From NCBI GenBank assembly GCA_946614095.1, contig CAMOGG010000011.1, positions 1 to 36,175 on the forward strand: a DNA stretch of 36,175 bases, written 5' to 3'. Made by a program: the position numbers and the translations under genes. Shown piece after piece: positions 24,212-32,805 of the stretch. The number at the start of each line of letters is the position of its first letter. The first letter of the stretch is position 1. Source of the DNA: an uncultured Caryophanales bacterium. Its GTDB lineage: Bacteria; Bacillota_I; Bacilli_A; RF39; UBA660. A model generated the notes under the pieces. The model searched no databases. It worked only from the letters and a program-made list of their open reading frames with translations, and was not told where the DNA came from.

Positions 24212-24234
24212 AAGAGATAATTTACTTATCTCTT
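24212..24234 (-). terminator. Terminator after pheT
   Basis: AAGAGATAA and TTATCTCTT (9 bp) with a five-base loop are followed by TTATTTTG on the minus strand. The pheT stop codon lies in the loop. Confidence 0.75.
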
Positions 24235-26591
24235 AATTCTGCCTTATGAACAGATACAACCTTTTCAATAATTTTATCAAATACTTTCATAACCTCTTCA
24301 TCAGTAAGTGTTTTATCTACTCCGTTGAATACTAAGTTAAAGGCAACACTCTTTTTATCAGAAGAAATATTCTCACCTTCATAAACATCAAATACATCAA
24401 CCATTTGTAAAGTCTTATCTCCTGCCTTCTTAATGGTATTTATTATTTCACTAACATCAATTCCTCTATCTAGTATAAATGCCATATCTTTTGATATACT
24501 TGGATATTTAAATGCTTCCTTATATTTTAATTTAGATGTTTTTCCATATAAATCATTTAAATTAAGTTCAAATACATAAATATCTTTTTTGGTAAGATTA
24601 GGATGAACTTTTCCAAGAATACCTATTTTCTTCTTATCTAATAGAATATTTGCTTGAACTCCAGGATGCATATCAGAGCATTCACTTCTTACAAAAGTAT
24701 AACGTCCTTCATATCCCATATAATTCAGTAAATTTTCTATAATTCCTTTTACAACATAGAAATCAATCATCATATCCTTTTTCCAAGAATTATGAATATA
24801 ACTACCAGTCATAAGACCTGCTATCTTACTTATTTCATTATATTTAGAATCATATGTCTTCGCTATCTCATAAATAGAAACATCTTCTACTCCATGAGAT
24901 TTATTATATTGATAGACATTCATTAAAGATGGAAGTAATGTCGTACGAACAACACTTTTATCCACGCTCATTGGATTTGGTAAAACAACTTGTTCTTTTT
25001 CTTCATAAACAAATTGACTAGCCATATCAGGACTAACTAAAGTATAGGTTTTCACTTCATTAAGTCCTAAACTACGAAGTCTCTTTGATACCATCTTACG
25101 ATATTTAACATCTCCAACATACTCTCCTCTACGTATTGGTACATTAGGTAGAGAAGATACTAAATTATTATATCCATAAAGTCTACCAATTTCTTCAGCA
25201 ATATCATTAACATTGGCATCAATATCAAGTCTTCTTCTAGGAATAGTTACTTCAAATACACCTTTTTTCAAAGTATATGGAAAGTCTAATCGATCTAGTT
25301 CTTTTTCCATATCATTCTCTGATATTGTTATACCAAGAATCTTATCTACATCTTCTGGTCTAAATGATAACTTCTTTTCTTCATGATTTTCATAATCCAC
25401 TAAAACATATCCATCTAATACTTCCGCAGAAGCATACTCCTCAAGTAAATGACAAGCTCTTTTACTAGCCATTTCTGTATATTCATAAGATAATCCTTTT
25501 CCATAACGAATACTAGCCTCACTTGGTAACTCTAACTTACGAGCTGTATAGCGAATTCTTACAGGATCAAAAATAGCAGATTCAATTAAAATATTTTTGG
25601 TATTTTCATCAACCTCTGTATTTTCTCCTCCCATAACACCAGCAATACATACAGGTTTCTTTCCATCTGTAATCACAATATCATCAGAGTTTAATATTCT
25701 CTCCTTACCATCTAAAGTAATGATTTTTTCATCTTTCTTTGCATCTCTAACAACAATTTTTTCACCTAATTTATCTTTATCAAAGAAATGAAGTGGTTGA
25801 CCAAATTCAAGCATAACATAGTTTGAAATATCAACAACATTATTAATTGGTCTCATACCAGCAGCAAGAAGTCTCTTTTTAATAAAATCTGGACTTTCTC
25901 CAATCTTTACATTACGAACTTCTCTTGCCATATAATAACTGCACTTATCAGTTTTTACTTCTAGTTTAAAAGAATCATTTATTTTTTCTTTAATAGTCTT
26001 AAAATCAAGACTAGGTAATGTCACTTTACGATTTAGAATACAAGCAATCTCATAAGCAAATCCAATATGGTAATAACAATCATTATTACGATGCTTATGA
26101 ATATCCAAATCATATAAAGTATCATCAAGTCCTAAATAAGTTAGAGGATCTTCCCCTACTGGAGCATCTTTATCAAATTCATAGATCCCTTTTTCAAAAT
26201 AATCATCTGTTTTCTCTTCAAGGCCTAATTCAAATAATGCACAAAGCATTCCATTAGACTCTACTCCACGAATCTTGCTTTTCTTAATTTCAAAGTCTCC
26301 AGGTAAAACTGCACCAACTTTCGCAACAAGAACTTTCATATTTTCTTTCACATTAGGTGCTCCACATACAATTTGAAGAATCTCACTACCAATATTTACT
26401 TTACATACATGTAAATGATCACTATCTGGATGATTTTCTACTTCCTCAATTTGTCCAATTACTAAGTTATCAATATGATGAGTAATAACTCCTTCAATAT
26501 TAATACCAGCTTTTGTAATTTTCGTAGCCAACTCATGAACATCTTGGTCTTTTATATCAATGTAGTCTCCTACCCAATTTAAGCTAATCAT
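24222..26591 (-). CDS. pheT: Phenylalanine-tRNA ligase beta subunit
   Basis: PheT pairs with PheS to charge tRNA-Phe. The 789-residue chain begins MISLNWVGDYID and has the N-terminal tRNA-binding domain (about 38-150, with VVENHPDSDHLHVCKVNIG-like EVENHPDSDHLHVCKVN), the B3/B4 editing domain (VVDISNYVMLEFGQPLHFFD), the B5 domain (about 400-470) and the C-terminal FDX-ACB anticodon-recognition domain (about 695-789). It overlaps pheS by one base (TAATG) and is the last gene of the T-box operon. Confidence 0.97.
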   Translation of the reverse strand: MISLNWVGDYIDIKDQDVHELATKITKAGINIEGVITHHIDNLVIGQIEEVENHPDSDHLHVCKVNIGSEILQIVCGAPNVKENMKVLVAKVGAVLPGDFEIKKSKIRGVESNGMLCALFELGLEEKTDDYFEKGIYEFDKDAPVGEDPLTYLGLDDTLYDLDIHKHRNNDCYYHIGFAYEIACILNRKVTLPSLDFKTIKEKINDSFKLEVKTDKCSYYMAREVRNVKIGESPDFIKKRLLAAGMRPINNVVDISNYVMLEFGQPLHFFDKDKLGEKIVVRDAKKDEKIITLDGKERILNSDDIVITDGKKPVCIAGVMGGENTEVDENTKNILIESAIFDPVRIRYTARKLELPSEASIRYGKGLSYEYTEMASKRACHLLEEYASAEVLDGYVLVDYENHEEKKLSFRPEDVDKILGITISENDMEKELDRLDFPYTLKKGVFEVTIPRRRLDIDANVNDIAEEIGRLYGYNNLVSSLPNVPIRRGEYVGDVKYRKMVSKRLRSLGLNEVKTYTLVSPDMASQFVYEEKEQVVLPNPMSVDKSVVRTTLLPSLMNVYQYNKSHGVEDVSIYEIAKTYDSKYNEISKIAGLMTGSYIHNSWKKDMMIDFYVVKGIIENLLNYMGYEGRYTFVRSECSDMHPGVQANILLDKKKIGILGKVHPNLTKKDIYVFELNLNDLYGKTSKLKYKEAFKYPSISKDMAFILDRGIDVSEIINTIKKAGDKTLQMVDVFDVYEGENISSDKKSVAFNLVFNGVDKTLTDEEVMKVFDKIIEKVVSVHKAELRDK

Positions 26592-27640
26592 TATTCTTCA
26601 TCCTCCCTATCAAAAGTACTTACTTCACGTAAATCAGTATTATAGAAAGTACGAATATCATTGATATCATACTTCATCATAGCAAGTCTCTCTGCACCAA
26701 ATCCAAAAGCAAAACCACTCCATACTTGAGGATCATATCCACTCATACGAAGAACATTAGGATGAACCACTCCGGCACCAACAACAGTAACCCAACCAGT
26801 ATGTTTGCAAACATTACAACCTTCTCCATGACAATTGACACAAGTAATATCAACTTCTACAGAAGGCTCGGTAAACTGATAATAACTAGGTCTAAAACGA
26901 GTTTCCACATTTTTTCCAAATAAACGTTTAAATAAAACATCCATCGTACCTTTTAAGTCAGATAGTGAAATATCCTTATCAACAAGTAATCCCTCTATTT
27001 GCATAAATTGATGAGAGTGACTTGCATCATCATCATCTCTACGATACGTCTTTCCAGGACAAATCATACGAATCGGTACTTTTCCTTCTCCCTTTAACAT
27101 CGTACGAACTTGTACAGGTGAAGTTTGACTACGAAGTAAAATTTCTTCCCCCTCAATATAAAAAGTATCTTGAGCATCTCTAGCAGGATGTCCCTTAGGA
27201 ATATTTAACATTTCAAAATTATACTTATCAAGTTCAATTTCAGGTCCATCCACAACATCATACCCCATTGACATAAATACTTCTTCTACTTCTTCAATTA
27301 CTTTTTCTAAAATATTAGGAGAACCCATACTAACCTTAGTAGCAGGTAGACTAATATCAACTGCTTCACTCTCTAATCTTTTATTTAATTCTTCTTGATT
27401 AAGTCTTTCTTTTTCAGAATCATAAAATTCATTAAAAGTTTTTCTAAGTTCATTTACTTTCATTCCAAACTCTTTTTTTTCTTCATTAGGAATATTTTTA
27501 ATCTCACTATTTAATTCTGTAATAATACCTTTTTTACCTAAATACTTTACTTTTAAATCATTTAATTCATTTAATGTAATATTTTTTTTCAAATCTTTTT
27601 TTAAGTTTTCTTTTACTTCTAATACCCTTTTATTTTCCAT
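26591..27640 (-). CDS. pheS: Phenylalanine-tRNA ligase alpha subunit
   Basis: PheS is the catalytic class II subunit. The 349-residue protein has the N-terminal coiled coil (about 1-85), motif 1 near MGYDVVDGPEIELDKYNFE, motif 2 with RMICPGKTYRRDDDDASHSHQF, and motif 3 with GFAFGFGAERLAMM. A CVNCHGEGCNVC segment near 270 is a probable zinc knuckle also seen in other Firmicutes PheS. A good ribosome site precedes the ATG. It is ten bases after the HAD gene and overlaps pheT. Confidence 0.97.
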   Translation of the reverse strand: MENKRVLEVKENLKKDLKKNITLNELNDLKVKYLGKKGIITELNSEIKNIPNEEKKEFGMKVNELRKTFNEFYDSEKERLNQEELNKRLESEAVDISLPATKVSMGSPNILEKVIEEVEEVFMSMGYDVVDGPEIELDKYNFEMLNIPKGHPARDAQDTFYIEGEEILLRSQTSPVQVRTMLKGEGKVPIRMICPGKTYRRDDDDASHSHQFMQIEGLLVDKDISLSDLKGTMDVLFKRLFGKNVETRFRPSYYQFTEPSVEVDITCVNCHGEGCNVCKHTGWVTVVGAGVVHPNVLRMSGYDPQVWSGFAFGFGAERLAMMKYDINDIRTFYNTDLREVSTFDREDEE

Positions 27641-27649
27641 AATAACCTC

Positions 27650-28279
27650 CTATAATTTATCAATTAACTCATTCAATCTTTTTACTTTTACAATACTTTT
27701 ATGATATTGATCATTTTTGTCATATAAAACAGAATCCATTTCACATGCTCTAGGGCCTATATAATCTTTATCCAAATTATCTCCAATCACAACACATTCA
27801 CTCGTATCATATTGATCTCTACATCCTAAATATGCCTCTTTTCTAGGCTTTAAAAAACAATCTCCTGCATATATTTCATCAATATATTCTAATAAACCAC
27901 TTTCCCTAAGTCTTGGCTCTTGTGAAGCAAAAAACCAATTAGTAAGAACAATAATACTTTTATCTCTAGACTTTAAATAATCAAAAGTTTCAAAAACTCC
28001 ATCTTCTAATACTCCTGGATCTTTTCCTGTAATCCAAATCCATTCTCGAATAATATTAGGAGTAACTGAAAGTCCTGTTTTATGGCTAAAAAACTTACTT
28101 AATAAATCTACATCATAAAAGGGAAAATTTCTTTCATATTCATCCAATAATTCTCCAACTTTAGGAATAATTAAATAAGCTTTATTCCCAAAATGATGAT
28201 AAAATAAATCCCTTTCTAAATGATAATCACTTGTTAATAAAGTACCATCTAAATCAAATATAAATCTCTCTTTTTCCAT
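27650..28279 (-). CDS. HAD-superfamily hydrolase
   Basis: The 209-residue protein is a phosphatase-like HAD protein. Motif I FDLDGTLL places the nucleophile at Asp9 with Asp11. Motif II is IIVLTNW, a Lys before EAYLGC is motif III, and VIGDNLDKDY is motif IV. The cap (about 20-95) is helical. Substrate is unknown. The ATG at 28279 has GGGGGAG six bases upstream; an earlier TTG lies in the T-box U-tract. It is the first gene of the T-box operon, so it is expressed with pheST when phenylalanine is short. Confidence 0.85.
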   Translation of the reverse strand: MEKERFIFDLDGTLLTSDYHLERDLFYHHFGNKAYLIIPKVGELLDEYERNFPFYDVDLLSKFFSHKTGLSVTPNIIREWIWITGKDPGVLEDGVFETFDYLKSRDKSIIVLTNWFFASQEPRLRESGLLEYIDEIYAGDCFLKPRKEAYLGCRDQYDTSECVVIGDNLDKDYIGPRACEMDSVLYDKNDQYHKSIVKVKRLNELIDKL

Positions 28280-28294
28280 GATAATCTCCCCCAA

Positions 28295-28505
28295 AAAAAA
28301 TAACTATAAACATAAGGACGATTTCTCGCGGTACCACCTTATTTTATAGTTATTACTATACACTTTCCTCTTTTAACGCAAGAAATACGCTTATGATTAA
28401 TAAGAACTCCACAGGCGAATTCATAGACTATTAATGAGTATTTTCACCAAACATACTCTCTCTACAATTAAATCATCTACTACTACTCCTCTTCACAGTC
28501 GATAA
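28295..28505 (-). promoter_or_regulatory. T-box riboswitch (tRNA-Phe) before the HAD-pheS-pheT operon
   Basis: A T-box leader senses uncharged tRNA. The conserved box AAGGTGGTACCGCG is at 28327-28340. The competing terminator pairs 28337-28354 with 28299-28317 and is followed by eight T. Upstream is a long stem I region with a GGTGAAA apical part. A TTC codon within TGAATTCG (28417-28419) fits a Phe specifier, followed by a purine as usual. The specifier assignment is by position and operon content; I did not fold the RNA. Confidence 0.9.
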
Positions 28506-28509
28506 AGAG

Positions 28510-28538
28510 ATTATAACACTTTTAATATTTTAATACAA
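28510..28538 (-). promoter_or_regulatory. Promoter of the T-box/HAD/pheST operon
   Basis: TTGTAT (28533-28538), a 17-base spacer and extended TGTTATAAT (-10 at 28510-28515) form a strong sigma-A-type promoter. The -35 overlaps the end of the 198-residue gene. Confidence 0.75.
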
Positions 28539-29118
28539 GTTCTTTTTCTCTTTGATAACTACGATTAAAGCAATTGATAGCGATAATTTCACCTTCAGGA
28601 AGTTCACCATCCTTTGCTTTAGCATCTTCTTCATACAAATAATCCCGATGATTACGGAAAACACTAGCTTCTTGATGTTGTCCAAGTAAAATATTGAAAT
28701 CTTTTTCTTCACAACTTCCCATCACTAACTCTAAACCAAGTAATAAGTCATCATTGACTCTCTTTTCCAAAAATGTAGCCTGACTAATTTGTAATAATTT
28801 ATAAAACTCATTATACATTGGAGTTCCTTTCTTAGTAAAAAAAACTCCCATTCTAGATATTAGATAAAGTACTCTATCTAACAATACATTATCTTTTTCC
28901 TCATTTAAAGATTTATAAGTAACAAGATAAAACTTTTCAAATAAATAAATCAAATCATCTTTTCCTAATCTTTTTAAAGATTCTTGAAACTGTTTAGTCC
29001 CATAAATATAATAAAAATATTCAGAAGCATTATGTTCTTGATAATAATTCTTTTCTTCACTACTCATATGATCCATACAATCTATAATCATCAAACGTTC
29101 ACAATTATTTTTTTTCAT
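28522..29118 (-). CDS. Uncharacterised 198-residue soluble protein
   Basis: I do not recognise this family. It has no membrane segment or signal. It is helical in the first two-thirds (ERLMIIDCMDHMSSEEKNY, FEKFYLVTYKSL, DRVLYLISRMGVFF) and ends with EGEIIAINCFNRSYQREKEL. An AGGAGG site six bases before ATG makes it a confident gene. It follows frr by 28 bases and precedes the T-box promoter, so it probably shares the frr transcript. A nearby weak hairpin at 29143-29158 may partly end the frr message. Confidence 0.7.
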   Translation of the reverse strand: MKKNNCERLMIIDCMDHMSSEEKNYYQEHNASEYFYYIYGTKQFQESLKRLGKDDLIYLFEKFYLVTYKSLNEEKDNVLLDRVLYLISRMGVFFTKKGTPMYNEFYKLLQISQATFLEKRVNDDLLLGLELVMGSCEEKDFNILLGQHQEASVFRNHRDYLYEEDAKAKDGELPEGEIIAINCFNRSYQREKELVLKY

Positions 29119-29142
29119 AAAATACCTCCTGACAAAAAATCA

Positions 29143-29158
29143 CTTACTAAACAGTAAG
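29143..29158 (-). terminator. Weak hairpin after frr
   Basis: CTTACT pairs with AGTAAG around GTTT, followed by TGATTTTTTG on the minus strand. The frr stop is inside it. The stem is only 6 bp, so termination may be partial. Confidence 0.4.
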
Positions 29159-29695
29159 CAATTCTTGTTCTTTCTCTTTTAATTGTTCATCAATTTTCTT
29201 ATTATACTGATTGACTAAATCTTGAACTTCTTTTTCCATTCCCTTTTCTTCATCTTCAGGTAAATCTTCTTTTTCAATGTCTTCCATAGCTTCATGACGA
29301 ATATTACGAATAGAAACTCTTGCTTCTTCACTGATTGATTTTACTTGTTTTGCTAATTCACGTCTTCTCTCCTCCGTAAGCTCTGGAATCACAATTCGAA
29401 TTGTTTCTCCATCATTACCAGGATTATATCCTAAATTAGAAGCAAGGATTGCTTTCTCAATAGCACCTAAAGAGCTCTTATCAAATGGCTTTATCAACAA
29501 TTGTCTAGCTTCCGGAACTGTTATGGTTGCTAGCTGTTTAAGTGGGGTCATACTTCCATAATACTCAACCATAACTCCATCCAAACTAGATGGATTAGCA
29601 CGACCTGCACGAACAGTAGCAAATCTCTTACCAAGGTTCTCCAAAGTCTTATCCATTTTTTCTGTTACTTCTAGTATAAACATATCACTATCCAA
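29147..29695 (-). CDS. frr: Ribosome recycling factor
   Basis: RRF, with EF-G, splits post-termination ribosomes. The 182-residue chain shows the family signatures KMDKTLENLGKRFATVRAGR, VEYYGSMTPLKQLATITVP, LLIKPFDKSSLGAIEKAI and VIPELTEERRRELAKQVK. I place the start at TTG 29695. AAGGAG (29705-29710) lies nine bases upstream, and the resulting 12 residues before K-M-D-K equal the Bacillus length. The ATG at 29704 directly abuts the ribosome site, and the ATG at 29683 is too far from it. It has its own promoter (-10 at 29717-29722). The usual upstream neighbour pyrH is missing. Confidence 0.93.
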   Translation of the reverse strand: MDSDMFILEVTEKMDKTLENLGKRFATVRAGRANPSSLDGVMVEYYGSMTPLKQLATITVPEARQLLIKPFDKSSLGAIEKAILASNLGYNPGNDGETIRIVIPELTEERRRELAKQVKSISEEARVSIRNIRHEAMEDIEKEDLPEDEEKGMEKEVQDLVNQYNKKIDEQLKEKEQELLTV

Positions 29696-29716
29696 ATCAT
29701 TCATCTCCTTGGTAGT

Positions 29717-29725
29717 ATTATAACA
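29717..29725 (-). promoter_or_regulatory. Extended -10 promoter of frr
   Basis: Minus strand TGTTATAAT lies just downstream of the preceding terminator. The -35 (TTTTAT) is poor. Confidence 0.5.
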
Positions 29726-29751
29726 CAAAATATATACAGATAAAACAAAAA

Positions 29752-29774
29752 AAGTAACTAATAAATAGTTACTT
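29752..29774 (-). terminator. Terminator after the 219-residue gene
   Basis: AAGTAACTA and TAGTTACTT (9 bp) with a five-base loop are followed by TTTTTG on the minus strand. The gene's stop codon begins inside the stem. Confidence 0.75.
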
Positions 29775-30432
29775 AATAAGTACATACAAAAATAATGAAT
29801 CCAATAAACATAATAAACATAATTAAAAATATAACAAACAATATTAAAGCAATAATATTTAAAATACGTCCGCCTCTATCATAAGGCTCTTCTTCTAATT
29901 CTTCTTTATCTTTAACTATAACATCAGTAATAACAAGATTTTCTCCAGAAATAACATCAACTGACTTAGTAGATTCAATATCTTCTACAACATCCTCTAC
30001 CTTATCATATAAAGTACGAATCTCCTCTTCTAATTTTTGAAGACGCATGGTAGATTCTCCTACTTTTTTTTCTTTCTTTACTTTCTTAGGAGCTTCTTTC
30101 TTTTGAATTGGCTTCTTCTTAATTGGTTTTTCTTTTCGTTCCTTTACTACAATAGCTTCTTTTTTTCGCGAATTATTAGATTTTTTCTTTCTTTCTTGCA
30201 CAACAATAGCATCAGACTTACGATTATTCTTTTTAACAGAACGATTCTTAACAGTATTCTTAGAAGTTGTATTCTTCTTAACTTCCTTATGACTAATTTC
30301 TCTTACCTTTTTTTGTATTTCTTTTCGATCAACAGTAGAAGTATCATCAATTTCTCGTTTTTCTTTTAGTAGTTTATCTAATTGCTTATCAATTTTCTTC
30401 ATAGCATTTCTACTACTCTTTTTACTCGCCAT
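29773..30432 (-). CDS. Basic, low-complexity tail-anchored membrane protein
   Basis: The 219-residue protein is rich in Lys, Glu and Ser over residues 1-125, with a short internal repeat: SDAIVVQERKKK at 73-84 and KEAIVVKERKEK at 91-102. A probable coiled coil (128-155, LQKLEEEIRTLYDKVEDVVE) follows, and the protein ends in a single hydrophobic segment (about 189-218). The positive bulk would be cytosolic and could contact nucleic acid or anionic lipid; this is inference. A strong promoter lies just upstream (-10 at 30457-30462). No known family recognised. Confidence 0.65.
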   Translation of the reverse strand: MASKKSSRNAMKKIDKQLDKLLKEKREIDDTSTVDRKEIQKKVREISHKEVKKNTTSKNTVKNRSVKKNNRKSDAIVVQERKKKSNNSRKKEAIVVKERKEKPIKKKPIQKKEAPKKVKKEKKVGESTMRLQKLEEEIRTLYDKVEDVVEDIESTKSVDVISGENLVITDVIVKDKEELEEEPYDRGGRILNIIALILFVIFLIMFIMFIGFIIFVCTY

Positions 30433-30456
30433 ACTTATCCCCTCATTTGCGCTTAT

Positions 30457-30485
30457 ATTATAATAGAAAAAGCAAAAAAATACAA
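30457..30485 (-). promoter_or_regulatory. Promoter of the 219-residue gene
   Basis: TTGTAT (30480-30485), a 17-base spacer and TATAAT (30457-30462) are on the minus strand. A second TATAAT lies about 40 bases further upstream (near 30494-30499) without a clear -35. Confidence 0.7.
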
Positions 30486-30567
30486 GTACTATAAGTATTA
30501 TATCAAATAAAAATAGAAACTTTACATTTTATAACAAAATTATAAGTAAAAAAAATGTCAAAAAAAG

Positions 30568-30586
30568 GCAAGGAATAAATCCTTGC
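30568..30586 (-). terminator. Terminator after the WG-repeat protein gene
   Basis: GCAAGGA and TCCTTGC (7 bp) with a five-base loop are followed by CTTTTTTT on the minus strand, close after the stop codon at 30590. Confidence 0.8.
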
Positions 30587-30589
30587 TTT

Positions 30590-32716
30590 TTAGTAAGTAG
30601 TTCCACCCCATTCAACTGCTACAAATCCATTACGTTTAAAGGTAGATAATTTTTCCTCTTTGATAGAAGTTTTTTTATCAACTTTCTTTACATGAATAAC
30701 AACTCGAAGTAATGAATCTGGTTTAGGAGATATATGAATTTTTTGATAACTTTCTCTCTCTTCCGTAAGTTCAAAATAAACTAAGTTTTTCTCATTTTTT
30801 TCTAGTATTGGTAACCAATACATAATAAATTCATTTGCTTCTTTTCGATTAAATCCAATTTTATCTAATTTTTCTTCTAAGAAAGAAATAGCATTTTCCT
30901 TCTCAACATAGAATCCTGTAGAAAAGTCAACAAAATGAACTTTCTTCTCATCCCAATATAATCCATAGTAATATTGATGATTAGAATCATATAAATCACC
31001 ATTTTTATGAGCCGTTACTTTCCATTGATTATCAAATTTTGGATATGTAGTTTGTAAATACTCTGGATGTTCAAAAGAAACAGTTACATTTGTAGTCTTT
31101 TTTGGATATAAGTATAAAATAGGTTTTGCAATACCACCACATTCACTAGTCTTAACTTCTCCAGACTTTTTAGATGAATCATAGATTACTTCAAGACACT
31201 GTGTAGAATAATCTCCCTCTACAGCATCTTTATTATCAAACTGGAAGATTGCTCCATTATTATAAGTTAATCCATAATGAATAGATCCAATTTCTAATTT
31301 ACCATAATCATAAATCTCTTTTCCTTTAATACTAACTAACTTCGTATTCTCTCCATCTTGTACTAAAATATATTTACCATCAACAATCCAATAAATATCA
31401 TCATAATCATCTGCTAAAAACTCTTTTCCATAATGATCAAAAATATGACCATAACCAAAAGCATCAATTGCCCACAAATATTTTCCACTTTCTAGCATTC
31501 TATTATATTCCATAGGAATGACACTAGTACCATTTCGATAATCAATTAAACCATAAGTAATAGATGAATAATCACTAGTATGATTTTCCACCGCAATGAT
31601 TCCATCTTCTAAACATCTAACAGAAGAAGGAGGTCCACTAATTCCCATATAAAGGATAGGAGTCATAGAATCATATTGATGAGAAACAACTCTCTCATTA
31701 TTATTTAGATTATAAACTCCCCATTTTTCGTTCATCCGTACCGCAACATAATTAGAATCATACTCTTCCCCAAATTGAATTGGTAATATACTTTGATAAG
31801 GAAGCATATCCAATACTTTTTTACCTGTTTTAAAATTAATCATATGATAATAATAATCACTATCAGCATAAAAAACATATGGAGAAGAATTCTCATTTAA
31901 TAAAGTTAAATCACTATAGGCACCATCTATTTCAAAAGCATAAACTTCATAATCATCAATATTCTTTGGCTCTTTTAAAGTAGCTTTCTGATTACTTTTA
32001 GAAACATATACTTTAATGGCATCTTCACTAATTATAACTTCTTCTTTCTTTTCCTGTTTTTCTCCATAAGAATACTTTGTCTTAACTCCATCTATACTAC
32101 ATTGATTTAAATAAACCATGCCATCTTCATAAATTTCATGTTCACTACATTTCACTTTATAATCCGAATGAACTAGTTTTATCGCATCATCATACTCAAG
32201 TAAAACTTTTTGTTTATCATAATAAACAGATAGTACACCCTTTAAAGCATCTCCATATTCAGTAAGAATCTCCTTTTGTTCACTCTTACTAAGTACATCC
32301 TCTTTTTCAACCTCTACAACTTCCTTCTTATCTCTTAAAAGAAAGAATAATAAAGCAATCAAAAGAATTACAAGAACAATAACACTAACAAGAATAATAA
32401 TTTTCTTTTTACTCTTCTTTTTCTTACAATCCTCTAAATCATTTTTATTAGAATTATTATCTTCTTTGTCATCCTTCTCTTCATTCTGTAAATCTTCTAC
32501 TTCTTCTTGCTTCGTATCTTCTACTTTAGATATTCTTTTAGTATCTTCCTCTACCTTAGAATCTTTTTCAATTTCTTCAATATCCTTTACAGAGTTTATT
32601 TTTTTTGTATCTCCTATTTCCTCTTCTACAACAGAAGTCTCTTCCTCTTCATCACTAGAATGTAACAAAGAATCGATCTGTTCATCAATCTTTTCAATAT
32701 TATCCTTCTCACTCAT
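30590..32716 (-). CDS. Surface protein with WG-like repeats and a C-terminal KPILYLYP domain
   Basis: The 708-residue protein has an acidic cytosolic tail (1-95), a Lys-rich stop, and a membrane segment (about 106-127). The extracellular part has WG-type repeat units (KWGVYNLNNNERVVSHQYD; YGLIDYRNGTSVIPMEYN; YGHIFDHYGKEFLADDYD). A distinct C-terminal domain (531-708) begins KPILYLYP and contains GFNRKEANEFIMYWLPILE and a final FVAVEWGG. The KPIxYLYP domain recurs in surface proteins of Firmicutes, but its function is not established as far as I know. GAGGTGA precedes ATG 32716. It lies between the 160-residue gene and the tail-anchored gene. Confidence 0.75.
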   Translation of the reverse strand: MSEKDNIEKIDEQIDSLLHSSDEEEETSVVEEEIGDTKKINSVKDIEEIEKDSKVEEDTKRISKVEDTKQEEVEDLQNEEKDDKEDNNSNKNDLEDCKKKKSKKKIIILVSVIVLVILLIALLFFLLRDKKEVVEVEKEDVLSKSEQKEILTEYGDALKGVLSVYYDKQKVLLEYDDAIKLVHSDYKVKCSEHEIYEDGMVYLNQCSIDGVKTKYSYGEKQEKKEEVIISEDAIKVYVSKSNQKATLKEPKNIDDYEVYAFEIDGAYSDLTLLNENSSPYVFYADSDYYYHMINFKTGKKVLDMLPYQSILPIQFGEEYDSNYVAVRMNEKWGVYNLNNNERVVSHQYDSMTPILYMGISGPPSSVRCLEDGIIAVENHTSDYSSITYGLIDYRNGTSVIPMEYNRMLESGKYLWAIDAFGYGHIFDHYGKEFLADDYDDIYWIVDGKYILVQDGENTKLVSIKGKEIYDYGKLEIGSIHYGLTYNNGAIFQFDNKDAVEGDYSTQCLEVIYDSSKKSGEVKTSECGGIAKPILYLYPKKTTNVTVSFEHPEYLQTTYPKFDNQWKVTAHKNGDLYDSNHQYYYGLYWDEKKVHFVDFSTGFYVEKENAISFLEEKLDKIGFNRKEANEFIMYWLPILEKNEKNLVYFELTEERESYQKIHISPKPDSLLRVVIHVKKVDKKTSIKEEKLSTFKRNGFVAVEWGGTTY

Positions 32717-32805
32717 AAGTCTCACCTCTAGCATAAGTATATCAAACTATTTTTATAAAAAAAGGAAAAAAATACAAAAAAAAACAAATATACATTTTTA
32801 TACAT

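Noticed and set aside
32735-32805. Terminator between the 160-residue gene and the WG-repeat gene
   Set aside because: The repeats there (ATGTAT copies) are mostly direct, not inverted, and do not form a stable stem.
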